A stretch of DNA of 8,897 nt from Candidatus Borrarchaeota archaeon (GCA_016840645.1 JAEORY010000138.1:1-8897), one strand, 5' to 3'. Counted from the first letter of the stretch, positions 1 to 6,815 are shown. Translations and numbers: made by a program. Notes: generated by a model not told the origin, from the letters alone.

Positions 1-789
1 GACATCGCTGTCGAGGCTTATGCAATAGTTTCAACCTTTGTAGACAATTATTTTGCTCAGGATCCAAAATATGGTGCATATAGATCTGGTATTACCAGGG
101 CTCCTGTAGGCACTTTCGTATGCCCCGTCCAAGAGTCATACTGGAAATACCTTATGGCTGTGATCAAGGAAATCCTCAATTTTCAAATAAGTGGTATAAT
201 ACTGATGGATAATCAATTTGCTAGACAAGAGTTTTGTTTTTGTGAAACATGTAGAAAAGAGTTTTCAGAATTAACGAACTTAGAGAGAGAATTCGTGTTT
301 GATACATTGGTCAATGATCCGGATATCCTTTCTCAATGGTATGAATGGCGAGCCAATAAAATAACTACATTCCTTTCTAACACTACAAGTTCAATCAAGG
401 AATTAAATCCAGATATTGAAGTCCTACTAACCGTCGATATAGATCCAGAAACCGATTATATTGAAGGGGCCAAAAAACATTTTGGACAAGACGTGATGAA
501 ATTATCTGATATTGCAGACCAATTATTATTCAATGTTTTACCACTTACACCAACACTCCCACAACCTGAAACCCCAGATTATGAAAGAGTTCTTTCAGAA
601 TTAGCTTTCACACGCGATTTAAATCGAATTGGAAGAAAGTATAGTATTTTCAATTGGGGAGTTACGGACCCAGAAATTAAGACTTTAGAAAAAATGAAAG
701 CAGACATTAATGCTACGTATCTGTTCCTTTTAGAGGGCTACCCTCAGACTTACAAGGAGAGACGAGAACTCCATCTTGGATTAACTTAA
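1..789 (+). CDS. TIM-barrel glycosidase-like protein, 3' part (5' end outside window)
   Basis: The frame is open from base 1 and the translation before the first internal ATG (base 154) is protein-like, with many aromatic residues, so I read this as the last 262 codons of a longer gene rather than a 211-residue protein. The segment GIILMDNQFAR followed by CFCETCRKEF (cysteines at about residues 79, 81 and 84 of the visible part) resembles a strand-plus-cysteine feature seen in glycoside-hydrolase-like TIM barrels, where a Gly-(hydrophobic)-Asp strand is followed by a CxCxxC-x3-F loop. The C-terminal part alternates strand-like and helix-like segments and stops at TAA without an extra domain. 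The N-terminal part and any signal peptide lie outside the window, so substrate and location cannot be given. The next gene is on the opposite strand, so the two end face to face. Family assignment is by pattern memory only; another barrel enzyme is possible. Confidence 0.6.
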   Translation, partial: DIAVEAYAIVSTFVDNYFAQDPKYGAYRSGITRAPVGTFVCPVQESYWKYLMAVIKEILNFQISGIILMDNQFARQEFCFCETCRKEFSELTNLEREFVFDTLVNDPDILSQWYEWRANKITTFLSNTTSSIKELNPDIEVLLTVDIDPETDYIEGAKKHFGQDVMKLSDIADQLLFNVLPLTPTLPQPETPDYERVLSELAFTRDLNRIGRKYSIFNWGVTDPEIKTLEKMKADINATYLFLLEGYPQTYKERRELHLGLT

Positions 790-923
790 CAAGATTCAAT
801 GTATGCTAATTGAATAAGACCACACTTCGTTGATTATCTACTGGACTTGGATAGAGTCTCGCCAATTGGATGATTCTTGAAAAACAGCTGATTAGGGAGC
901 AATTTAGAGTATTTAAGAACTTA

Positions 924-1637
924 TTAATCTCTAAGTTCAGCTCCACAACGAGAACAGAATTTATCATCAGGAGAGTTTCGCTTTCTACAACGTGGACATT
1001 TGCCAGAATAACTCAAGTTACGTAAACCTGTTTCTGTTGATGGAGGAACATTTTTTCTTCCATAACGGACTTCTTTTTGGTTCAAAGAACTATCCCACAT
1101 ACTATTGCTGTCGAAATCATTCCCTGAGAGAAATTCCTTAAGGAAATCCTCTGTATTTTCTTTTTCTGTCTTTGAATCTTCATTTGGATTACCAAAAAAG
1201 GATGAAAGATCTAAATTATCATCAACACGTGACGGTGAATTCTCACTGTAAGTGGTATGTGAATGCGTGTGTTCAAACTCTAGAAACAGTGAATGATGCT
1301 CGTCTTTAATACGAGAATACTCATCTAGCGAGAGATTAAGCATTTTTAATGTAGCGTCACGTTTATCACATTTATGAGTTCTAGGGCAACAATACGCTAA
1401 GCTGTGATAACATAAAAGAGAAAACACGTTTTTTCTTGTAGAACTATAAACCGGCTTAATAGGCATATCATTAAGTATCAATTGTGCAGTTTCATTATCG
1501 AAAGAAAGTGCGACTGACCTGTTAATTGCTTTTAGAAGTTCAATAGCAGGATACGCCTTTCCATTGATAATGATGTTTCCATCAACTTCAATTTCAGATT
1601 GAGTCATTTTTGTCGCCATCAAAAAGTGATTATACAT
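924..1637 (-). CDS. Unrecognised protein with Cys/His cluster and C-terminal zinc ribbon
   Basis: A protein of 237 residues that I do not recognise. Three parts are visible. Residues about 15-65 look like a small folded domain with a strand-rich start (VDGNIIINGKAYP) and a helix. Residues 76-94 hold C76, H78, C83, C84, H88 and C90 followed by KRDA, a plausible metal site, then a helix rich in Glu and His ending in HTHSH. Residues about 125-205 are acidic, Ser/Asn-rich and probably disordered. The tail is a classic rubredoxin-type zinc ribbon, C214-x2-C217-x10-C228-x2-C231, six residues from the end. Zinc ribbons of this kind mediate protein or nucleic-acid contacts. No signal peptide or membrane segment is seen, so it is probably cytoplasmic. 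The start at ATG 1637 is supported by a TATA-like box about 25 bases upstream, which would make the transcript leaderless; ATG 1619 is an alternative. It is the last gene of the minus-strand block. Confidence 0.75.
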   Translation of the reverse strand: MYNHFLMATKMTQSEIEVDGNIIINGKAYPAIELLKAINRSVALSFDNETAQLILNDMPIKPVYSSTRKNVFSLLCYHSLAYCCPRTHKCDKRDATLKMLNLSLDEYSRIKDEHHSLFLEFEHTHSHTTYSENSPSRVDDNLDLSSFFGNPNEDSKTEKENTEDFLKEFLSGNDFDSNSMWDSSLNQKEVRYGRKNVPPSTETGLRNLSYSGKCPRCRKRNSPDDKFCSRCGAELRD

Positions 1638-1656
1638 TTACAAACTAAGATTGAAG

Positions 1657-1667
1657 TATTTAATATT
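1657..1667 (-). promoter_or_regulatory. TATA-like box for the zinc-ribbon gene
   Basis: On the minus strand this reads AATATTAAATA. Its centre is about 25 bases before the ATG at 1637, the usual distance from an archaeal TATA box to the transcription start, and no Shine-Dalgarno sequence precedes that ATG. Together these suggest a leaderless mRNA beginning at or next to the start codon, and hence transcription independent of the cooC-like gene upstream. Inferred from spacing only. Confidence 0.45.
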
Positions 1668-1766
1668 CGTATTATCTCTAGCAATACGTTAGATATACCT
1701 GAAATGAATTAATCCTAGTAAAAATCTAGATGTTCAATACATCAATTCTGCTCGATAACTCTTATT

Positions 1767-2558
1767 TCACTGAGGAGCGAGTTTCTTTTCTAGTATTTCT
1801 TTGATGTTTTGAATCGCAACGAGCGCTGGACATTCTGGTGCAAAGTCAATAGGTGCAATACCTATGATATCAGATTGGATAATGGCAGGATCTCTGGGAA
1901 TGATACCAAGTAATTCTAAATCAGATCCTATTGCTGCATTTTTTATGAAGTTCTCTTCCTGCTCGTTAGATATCCTATTCCCCACAATATAACGGCGGGG
2001 AACTCCAAGGCTTGCTCCAAGAGAATTAATTCTTTTTGCCAGATCTAATGATCTAGTTCCTGGTTCAACGACGGTTATCATTGCATCTACACCCTTGCTT
2101 GTACCTCTTCCTAAATGCTCAAGACCTGCATAAAAATCTATTATGACAATATCATCACGTTTTAGAATTATGTGGCTTAGCAATGCGCGCAAAAGAGTGC
2201 TTTCTGGACAAATACAGCCACCTCCAGCAGTCTCTATTGTTCCAAGTACAATAAGTTTTGCCCCATCATGTCTAACATGATACTTATCAGGTATATCATC
2301 AACCCGCGGATTCAAAATAAACATTCCTGATGTTCCTGCAGGGACTCCTGTCCTTTCTTCAACAAGTTTTTTCATTTCACCAATGGGGGTAGGAAGTTCA
2401 GTTTTAGAAATTCCCATTGTAGCATGTAAATTCATATTTGGGTCTGCATCAACAGCAAGAACATTTTTACCATCTTTCGCAAATAATCTTGCTAAAGTTC
2501 CCGCTAAAAAGGTCTTTCCTACACCCCCTTTGCCAACGATAGCTAGTTTAAAAGACAT
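1767..2558 (-). CDS. cooC: CooC-type MinD/ParA-family ATPase (CODH nickel-insertion accessory protein family)
   Basis: A 263-residue P-loop ATPase of the CooC branch of the MinD/NifH-like family. In characterised members, ATP-driven dimerisation goes with nickel binding and maturation of the Ni-Fe-S C-cluster of carbon monoxide dehydrogenase. Visible motifs: deviant Walker A GKGGVGKT (residues 9-16) with signature Lys10, switch I DADPN (37-41), the CooC-type CxC at C115/C117 inside GGGCICPE, which in CooC binds metal at the dimer interface, and the Walker B region VIIDFYAGLEHLGRGT (138-153), which is characteristic of CooC rather than MinD. Length matches CooC (about 250-260). I chose ATG 2558 because GGAAGG lies seven bases upstream; the frame also opens at TTG 2573, but that codon is interlocked with this ribosome-binding site. 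It starts 58 bases after the E1 stop region on the same strand, with only 46 bases between the two genes. No CODH gene is in the window, so its client enzyme is inferred. Confidence 0.88.
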   Translation of the reverse strand: MSFKLAIVGKGGVGKTFLAGTLARLFAKDGKNVLAVDADPNMNLHATMGISKTELPTPIGEMKKLVEERTGVPAGTSGMFILNPRVDDIPDKYHVRHDGAKLIVLGTIETAGGGCICPESTLLRALLSHIILKRDDIVIIDFYAGLEHLGRGTSKGVDAMITVVEPGTRSLDLAKRINSLGASLGVPRRYIVGNRISNEQEENFIKNAAIGSDLELLGIIPRDPAIIQSDIIGIAPIDFAPECPALVAIQNIKEILEKKLAPQ

Positions 2559-2565
2559 TAGATTT

Positions 2566-2571
2566 CCTTCC
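2566..2571 (-). promoter_or_regulatory. Ribosome-binding site deciding the cooC start
   Basis: GGAAGG on the minus strand, seven bases before ATG 2558. It overlaps the codons that would follow the alternative TTG start at 2573, so it argues for the shorter protein beginning MSFKLAIVGKGG. Confidence 0.65.
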
Positions 2572-2604
2572 AATTAATCTTGATTCTAGAATAAAATTAT
2601 AATA

Positions 2605-3615
2605 TCAAACAGAATTGTGAGTTAAGACAACTCTTATTCGTATCGGTTTAGCCACAGTTGCATCTATAACGAAGATCGGTGCATACTCAGATATTTCCGC
2701 TTCAGTAATGCTCATTTCGTCATCAACTATTTTTGTTCCCACTATCATTGTAGGATCAGCGAGACCGTAGATCAATGCTATTCTTTTCCGTAGTTCGCCT
2801 ATTTTTTCATCTCCTTCTGCGAAATATCTTAATTCATCAAGTTTCCACTTTTCACCACATACAAAGCAATCTAATCTTCTAGTAAGATCAAGTTTTGTGA
2901 ATTCTTCAGAAAGACCATCGTAAAAGAGATATCCAATGGGATTACCATGCCCTAATAGCAGTTTCACAATTTCTTGGCTCATAATCCCTCCAATTACGGC
3001 AGAAATCGTTCCAACAGATGGAAATACCTCCTTCGGTTCATCCCTTTCCTTCTTCCTCGGTTCACCAGGGAGTGTACAAACTTGCTGTAATCGAGTTTCG
3101 GGGATTAGGGGTTGACATTCAAGACATGCAGAATCTGACCCAGGGATAATTACCTGAACATGACCAAAGAATTCGTAAAGACCTGCATCAATCAGTGGTT
3201 TTCCCACAGAAACACACATTGAATTTAACCAGCGGCGTGCCTCAAAGGTATCTAAAGAGGAAACAATTAGATCGCACGTTGCATAAATGCTTTCTGGAAT
3301 GTCCTCTATCTTTTGATTAAAAGCAATAACATCGACAGAAGGATTTAGTACCTTAAGATGTTCTTTTGCAACCAAAGCTTTTGATTTTCCAATATCCTCG
3401 TCACGGAATAGCCATTGACGATTCAAATTTGAAAGTTCAACAGTATCGAAATCCACAATTACCAATTTACCAATACCCATCATAGTCAATATCTCTGATA
3501 CAACACATCCAAGTGCTCCGATTCCAGCTAGAAAAATTGTAGCATTAGAAATCTTTCTTTGATCCCAGTTCGGCATTATAGTTTGCCTATGATATCTGTC
3601 GCTATTTTTGCTCAT
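2605..3615 (-). CDS. E1-like ubiquitin-activating enzyme (ThiF/UBA fold) with probable C-terminal ubiquitin-fold domain
   Basis: A 336-residue E1-family enzyme, expected to adenylate the C-terminus of a ubiquitin-like protein and pass it via a thioester to the neighbouring E2. Residues 7-11 (RYHRQ) and the nucleotide loop GIGALG (31-36) open the ThiF fold. VDFDTVELSNLNRQ (54-67) contains the conserved Asp, Asn, Arg and Gln of the adenylation site, with K79 and D122 further on. Two CxxC pairs, C164/C167 and C250/C253, form the structural zinc site. C180 in VCTLPGEPR matches the catalytic-cysteine context of eukaryotic UBA2/UBA3 (CT...P), which sets it apart from MoeB/ThiF sulfur-carrier enzymes. 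Residues about 268-333 look like a beta-grasp tail (KIGELRKRIALIYGL) similar to the E2-recruiting ubiquitin-fold domain. I chose ATG 3615 because GGTGA stands five bases upstream; GTG 3624 is the alternative. It follows the E2 gene by 124 bases on the same strand. Confidence 0.9.
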   Translation of the reverse strand: MSKNSDRYHRQTIMPNWDQRKISNATIFLAGIGALGCVVSEILTMMGIGKLVIVDFDTVELSNLNRQWLFRDEDIGKSKALVAKEHLKVLNPSVDVIAFNQKIEDIPESIYATCDLIVSSLDTFEARRWLNSMCVSVGKPLIDAGLYEFFGHVQVIIPGSDSACLECQPLIPETRLQQVCTLPGEPRKKERDEPKEVFPSVGTISAVIGGIMSQEIVKLLLGHGNPIGYLFYDGLSEEFTKLDLTRRLDCFVCGEKWKLDELRYFAEGDEKIGELRKRIALIYGLADPTMIVGTKIVDDEMSITEAEISEYAPIFVIDATVAKPIRIRVVLTHNSV

Positions 3616-3620
3616 TTTAA

Positions 3621-3625
3621 TCACC
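3621..3625 (-). promoter_or_regulatory. Ribosome-binding site deciding the E1 start
   Basis: GGTGA on the minus strand, five bases before ATG 3615. It overlaps the upstream in-frame GTG (3622-3624), making that codon an unlikely start. Confidence 0.6.
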
Positions 3626-3659
3626 GAAGGAAGACACCGTCATCCCGAGAGATTCTTAA

Positions 3660-3670
3660 TTTTAAATTAT
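3660..3670 (-). promoter_or_regulatory. TATA-like box for the E1 gene
   Basis: On the minus strand this reads ATAATTTAAAA, centred about 50 bases upstream of ATG 3615. A start of transcription some 25 bases downstream would give a leader of roughly 25 bases carrying the GGTGA ribosome-binding site. This suggests E1 can be transcribed on its own as well as with E2. Inferred from composition and spacing. Confidence 0.4.
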
Positions 3671-3693
3671 CAGATTAGCGATTATTAAATCTT

Positions 3694-3698
3694 AAAAA
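3694..3698 (-). terminator. Possible T-tract terminator after the E2 gene
   Basis: A run of five T on the minus strand inside the near-palindrome CTTATTTTTAAG, about 45 bases beyond the E2 stop. Archaeal RNA polymerases often stop at short T-runs without a hairpin. The run is short and the region is AT-rich, so this is tentative. Confidence 0.25.
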
Positions 3699-3739
3699 TA
3701 AGATGCGCAATGGGTGTGCATTTATTTTGAGAGAGTTTA

Positions 3740-4201
3740 TCAACTTTGTAATTTTTCCCAAGTAGCATATTGCTCATTAAAATCTTTTACAGTTTTCTTG
3801 AAGCGTTCTAGATCATTTTCCATCTGATTAGCAGCAGAAGTGTTTAGAGGATCTGCAGGGTTTGGTGCTGCCAATAATATTCTAAGAGTCTCAATGACAT
3901 CAACTAAGCTATTCGATGGGGACCAATCCTTACCTAATATTCCAACACAAACTTTTTCTTTGTAAATATTCGGATGCCAGATTTCTGTGAGCCATCTTAC
4001 ATGTGGAGGTGCAAAAGGAAATTGCCTAGGGATTTCAATTTCGACCTGAAAAACCCCACCTTCGTACAATTCAGTACCAAGGATGAAACCATGCCATTTG
4101 CGAATATCCCCTTTTTCAGGTTTGAACCCAGGTTCTTCACTTTTAACATGTTTTGCTTCATAAGCCAGCCTGGCCCAATAATCTTCATCAGATAAGCTCA
4201 A
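3740..4201 (-). CDS. E2-like ubiquitin-conjugating enzyme (UBC fold)
   Basis: A 153-residue protein with a complete UBC core of normal E2 length (about 150). It should receive a ubiquitin-like modifier from E1 on its active-site cysteine and transfer it to lysines, usually with an E3. Visible: helix 1 (WARLAYEAKHV, 9-19), the strand GGVFQVEIEIP (48-58), the FPFAPPHV proline turn (61-68), the HPN motif at 76-78, catalytic C85 in VCVGIL, the W93-S-P95 segment, and the LLAAPNPADPLN stretch (109-120) that follows the active site in canonical E2s. All key residues are present, so it is probably active. There is no membrane anchor or extra domain. The start is TTG at 4201 with GGGGG five bases upstream; no ATG or GTG gives a full helix 1. 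It is the first gene of the minus-strand block and lies directly before E1. Confidence 0.92.
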   Translation of the reverse strand: MSLSDEDYWARLAYEAKHVKSEEPGFKPEKGDIRKWHGFILGTELYEGGVFQVEIEIPRQFPFAPPHVRWLTEIWHPNIYKEKVCVGILGKDWSPSNSLVDVIETLRILLAAPNPADPLNTSAANQMENDLERFKKTVKDFNEQYATWEKLQS

Positions 4202-4206
4202 CTAAT

Positions 4207-4211
4207 CCCCC
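4207..4211 (-). promoter_or_regulatory. G-rich ribosome-binding site for the TTG start of the E2 gene
   Basis: GGGGG on the minus strand, followed by A, five bases before TTG 4201. It matches a canonical GGAGG site imperfectly, but it is the only purine-rich stretch near the start and supports the unusual TTG codon. The TATA-like ATATTAAAT at 4221-4229 is only about 24 bases from the TTG, so a near-leaderless transcript that omits this site is also possible. Confidence 0.4.
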
Positions 4212-4220
4212 TAGATTTAG

Positions 4221-4229
4221 ATTTAATAT
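4221..4229 (-). promoter_or_regulatory. TATA-like box for the E2 gene
   Basis: ATATTAAAT on the minus strand, centred about 24 bases from TTG 4201. It closely resembles the box at 1657-1667 before the zinc-ribbon gene (shared ATATTAAAT), which hints that both ends of the block use similar promoters. If used, the transcript would begin at or next to the start codon. An AT-rich stretch slightly further upstream (about 4230-4240) could serve instead. Confidence 0.4.
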
Positions 4230-4345
4230 GATAATTTTTTGAGATAGGTCCTAACAATATTCTCTAAAGATGCTAACATTATGAACATCATTTCAATTTA
4301 TTATGAAGATTTCGTTAGTGTATTTATTATTCCTGTGGGAAGATA

Positions 4346-5587
4346 ATGGAAGAAGATATCGCATACTCTAAAAACGATCGCAACTTCTGTTTAGTTGTTG
4401 CGTTCAATGCAAGACCCATTGCAACTTCTGCTAAAAAAGCAAATTATGATGTCCTTGCGATTGACTTTTTTGGAGATTTAGATCTTAGATCTGTTGCAGA
4501 ACATGTTTTTTCAGTTATATGGCAAAGAAAACGTCATCCAATAAGAAGAAAATTTCTCCGCCCAATTTCTGAATACATGTGCCTCCTAGCCGAAACAATG
4601 GCTGATGATTATTATGGAAAGATAAAATTCTTGCTTATAGGCAGCGGTTTTGATGATGAACCTAAAATATGGCAACGATTTGGTAAAATTGCACCTGTTA
4701 TTGGAAATACTCAAGAGATAATAAGTCATTCGGATCGCTTAAGTATCTATAGATTAGCCTCGAAATTAGGAATCGAATGCCCACGTACTATGGAAGTAAA
4801 AGAAAAAGAGGAAGCACTTGAAATTGCAAAAAATATTGGTTATCCAATTGTACTCACTACGCCAAGAAGCGCAGGCGGACTCTTTGTTAAATTAATTACA
4901 AATTTAGATGAGCTTCATAGGGCATATAACGAGTTAAGAAATTCGGGGAAAAAGATTCTTATTCAAGAATTTATTCAAGGCATTGATGCAAGTTGTTCAG
5001 TGCTTGGAACAGGTAAGGATTGTCAAGCTATTTCGGTAACAGAACAAGTAATTGGAAGATCAGAACTAGGAGTTTCCATGCCCTTTGGCTATTGCGGAAA
5101 TATTGTTCCACTAAAAAATTCAGCAACAGTTATTGAGAATATAAAAAGCATTTCTGAAGAATTAGGTTCAAAATTAGGACTCTTAGGTTCGAATGGATTC
5201 GATTTTGTTATTAGAGGTGATCAACCGTATTTAATCGAACTTAATCCACGATTTCAAGGCTCTCTCGAATGTATAGAAGCAGTTACGTCATCAAATCTAG
5301 TAAAATTGCACATTGAGGCGTATAATGGCAATTTACCTGAAAAGTCTCTTGAATCAAAAGGTTATGCCGTAAAAATGATACTATACGCAAAATACAGAAC
5401 AATTGTTCCGAATCTGTCACATTTGCCTCATATTGTGGATGTGCCGGTTGAAGGGATTATCCTTGAACCTTCAAATCCGGTTTGCACAGTTTTCATTACT
5501 GGAACAGAAAGAGAAATAACAATAGAAAAAGCTAAAATACTTGCGGATAATGTCTACAGACAACTTATCCCTGCACCAAAATCATGA
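4346..5587 (+). CDS. ATP-grasp ligase, archaeal COG2232 type, substrate unknown
   Basis: A 413-residue ATP-grasp protein. Such enzymes join a carboxylate, activated as acyl phosphate, to an amine, thiol or similar nucleophile. The N-terminal segment VVAFNARPIATSAKKANYDVLAIDFFGDLDL is the pre-ATP-grasp domain as in the archaeal COG2232 proteins, related to but distinct from biotin carboxylase and MfnD-type ligases. The ATP-grasp part follows: glycine-rich loop around 173-178 (PRSAGG), IQEFIQG with the adenine-binding Glu near 208, and the metal-binding ELNPRFQGS (E298, N300). A domain of about 90 residues follows. Oddity: where most relatives have a lysine (VKP) just before the glycine-rich loop, this protein has LTTP (170-173), so the usual first ATP-contacting Lys is missing or shifted. 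The start at ATG 4346 has GGGA five bases before it. Its stop overlaps the stop of the convergent reductase gene. Soluble; substrate cannot be named. Confidence 0.82.
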   Translation: MEEDIAYSKNDRNFCLVVAFNARPIATSAKKANYDVLAIDFFGDLDLRSVAEHVFSVIWQRKRHPIRRKFLRPISEYMCLLAETMADDYYGKIKFLLIGSGFDDEPKIWQRFGKIAPVIGNTQEIISHSDRLSIYRLASKLGIECPRTMEVKEKEEALEIAKNIGYPIVLTTPRSAGGLFVKLITNLDELHRAYNELRNSGKKILIQEFIQGIDASCSVLGTGKDCQAISVTEQVIGRSELGVSMPFGYCGNIVPLKNSATVIENIKSISEELGSKLGLLGSNGFDFVIRGDQPYLIELNPRFQGSLECIEAVTSSNLVKLHIEAYNGNLPEKSLESKGYAVKMILYAKYRTIVPNLSHLPHIVDVPVEGIILEPSNPVCTVFITGTEREITIEKAKILADNVYRQLIPAPKS

Positions 5588-6805
5588 TCTGAAGCGCGCA
5601 AAGATCATTTTCATAAGAAACAAAGGGTGTTTCAATGCATACCATTTAAAATCACTCGGCGAAACCTCGCCGCGCATATATTTTAAAAGGTGATCACCAA
5701 AATCCCGGTTTTTAAGAGCTGTGTCGACAGTAAATTCCTGCTGATAATCAGTTGTTACCATATTCCTTCTTATGTTAAAGGTAGCCTTAAGTTCCTTTCC
5801 AATCTCTTTGTCGATCGCAATTTTATAGTTTTTTAGAAATCCTGCCGAAAAATCATTAACCTCAAGGGCATCTACAGCAGTTTTCCCCGCTATTTCGCCC
5901 GACATCATTGAGTAATAAAGGCCCTCACCATTTACGAAGTCGACATTTCCAGCAGCTTCTCCAGTAACCATAAATCCGTCTCCATAGATTTTGCTAATGA
6001 CACCAGGGAAACTGATCATAGCGGCTTGAGGATAAAGTATTTTTGCACGAACAAGTTTTTTACTTGCTATTGGATGACGTTTTATGAAACCATCCAATCG
6101 CTGTCTTAATCGTATATCCTTATCTTTGCAACATTCCAGCCAAGTGCCCAAACCTACTGAAACTATATTTTTTTTAGGAAAAATCCAAGCATAGCCTCCA
6201 GGTATTATATTTGATCCATAATAGATCTCCAGTTGATCACCAATTCGGTCATCAATGAGTTTTTCATCTATTGCCATCTGATATTGATAACAAATTGTTT
6301 GAGAGCGTTCATCATTTGTCAATAAGCCAAGTTTTTTAGTTAATATACTTGGTGTTCCACTTGCGATAATTATTATATCTCCATAAATATCGAGTGATTC
6401 GCCCTGCGATTTCGCTTTTACCCCTTTAACAAATCCATTTTCGATAATTACATCAATGGCACGCGTATTTTCCTTGATTTCAGCTCCTTGATCGATAGCT
6501 AACTCGGCAAGCGTTTTATCAAGCTTTGCTCGCATAGTTGTGGCGACAATACGTTCAGGATACTCAAGTGTAACTGTTTTACATTTTGGGGAGCATAAGA
6601 ATAGTTTATAACAAGATCGGTCAAATATGTGCTCAGGAATTTGAAATCGTTGTATTGCACGCTCAGTTACACCGCCTGCACACGGTTTTTCCCTGTCAAG
6701 GCGATGTTTCTCAACAGCAATCACCTTAAGCCCTTTGTTAGCCATTTCTTTTGCAGTTGTTGAACCAGAAGGACCTGCCCCTACAACTATGACGTCGTAT
6801 TTCAC
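5582..6805 (-). CDS. FAD-dependent geranylgeranyl reductase family protein
   Basis: A 407-residue flavoprotein of the geranylgeranyl reductase (GGR) family. In archaea, members saturate the isoprenoid chains of membrane ether lipids. Visible: the Rossmann FAD motif VGAGPSG (8-14) with acidic E32 ending strand 2, the KPCAGGV motif (40-46) typical of GGR, a central PGGYAWIFPK segment matching the family's YxWxFPK signature, and the second FAD motif GDGFMVTGEAAGNVDFVNGEG. Length is normal for the family. The frame remains open to 7027, but codons before 6805 come from the adjacent insertion element, so I placed the start at GTG 6805, with GGGTGA four bases upstream and the normal N-terminus VKYDVIVVGAG. 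It converges with the ATP-grasp gene. Its original promoter was probably displaced by the element. Lipid reduction is the family expectation; a different flavin reductase role is possible. Confidence 0.85.
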   Translation of the reverse strand: MKYDVIVVGAGPSGSTTAKEMANKGLKVIAVEKHRLDREKPCAGGVTERAIQRFQIPEHIFDRSCYKLFLCSPKCKTVTLEYPERIVATTMRAKLDKTLAELAIDQGAEIKENTRAIDVIIENGFVKGVKAKSQGESLDIYGDIIIIASGTPSILTKKLGLLTNDERSQTICYQYQMAIDEKLIDDRIGDQLEIYYGSNIIPGGYAWIFPKKNIVSVGLGTWLECCKDKDIRLRQRLDGFIKRHPIASKKLVRAKILYPQAAMISFPGVISKIYGDGFMVTGEAAGNVDFVNGEGLYYSMMSGEIAGKTAVDALEVNDFSAGFLKNYKIAIDKEIGKELKATFNIRRNMVTTDYQQEFTVDTALKNRDFGDHLLKYMRGEVSPSDFKWYALKHPLFLMKMIFARFRS

Positions 6806-6809
6806 CGTT

Positions 6810-6815
6810 TCACCC
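6810..6815 (-). promoter_or_regulatory. Ribosome-binding site deciding the reductase start
   Basis: GGGTGA on the minus strand, four bases before GTG 6805. It lies between the gene and the inferred left end of the insertion element, so the translation start seems to have survived the insertion. Confidence 0.5.

Noticed and set aside
154..789. Complete 211-residue gene starting at ATG 154
   Set aside because: The frame is open to base 1 with protein-like sequence, so the ATG is internal and the gene is truncated by the window.
2383..2577. Open frame of 64 codons on +
   Set aside because: It lies wholly opposite the P-loop region of the cooC gene, and its translation is the expected by-product of coding on the other strand.
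3616..3739. Small ubiquitin-like gene between E2 and E1
   Set aside because: Only 124 bases, no open frame of about 70 codons and no Gly-Gly end; the stretch is AT-rich and looks regulatory.
3974..4195. Open frames opposite and in a second frame of the E2 gene
   Set aside because: Both overlap the E2 core, whose residues are strongly conserved; the alternative translations show no domain pattern.
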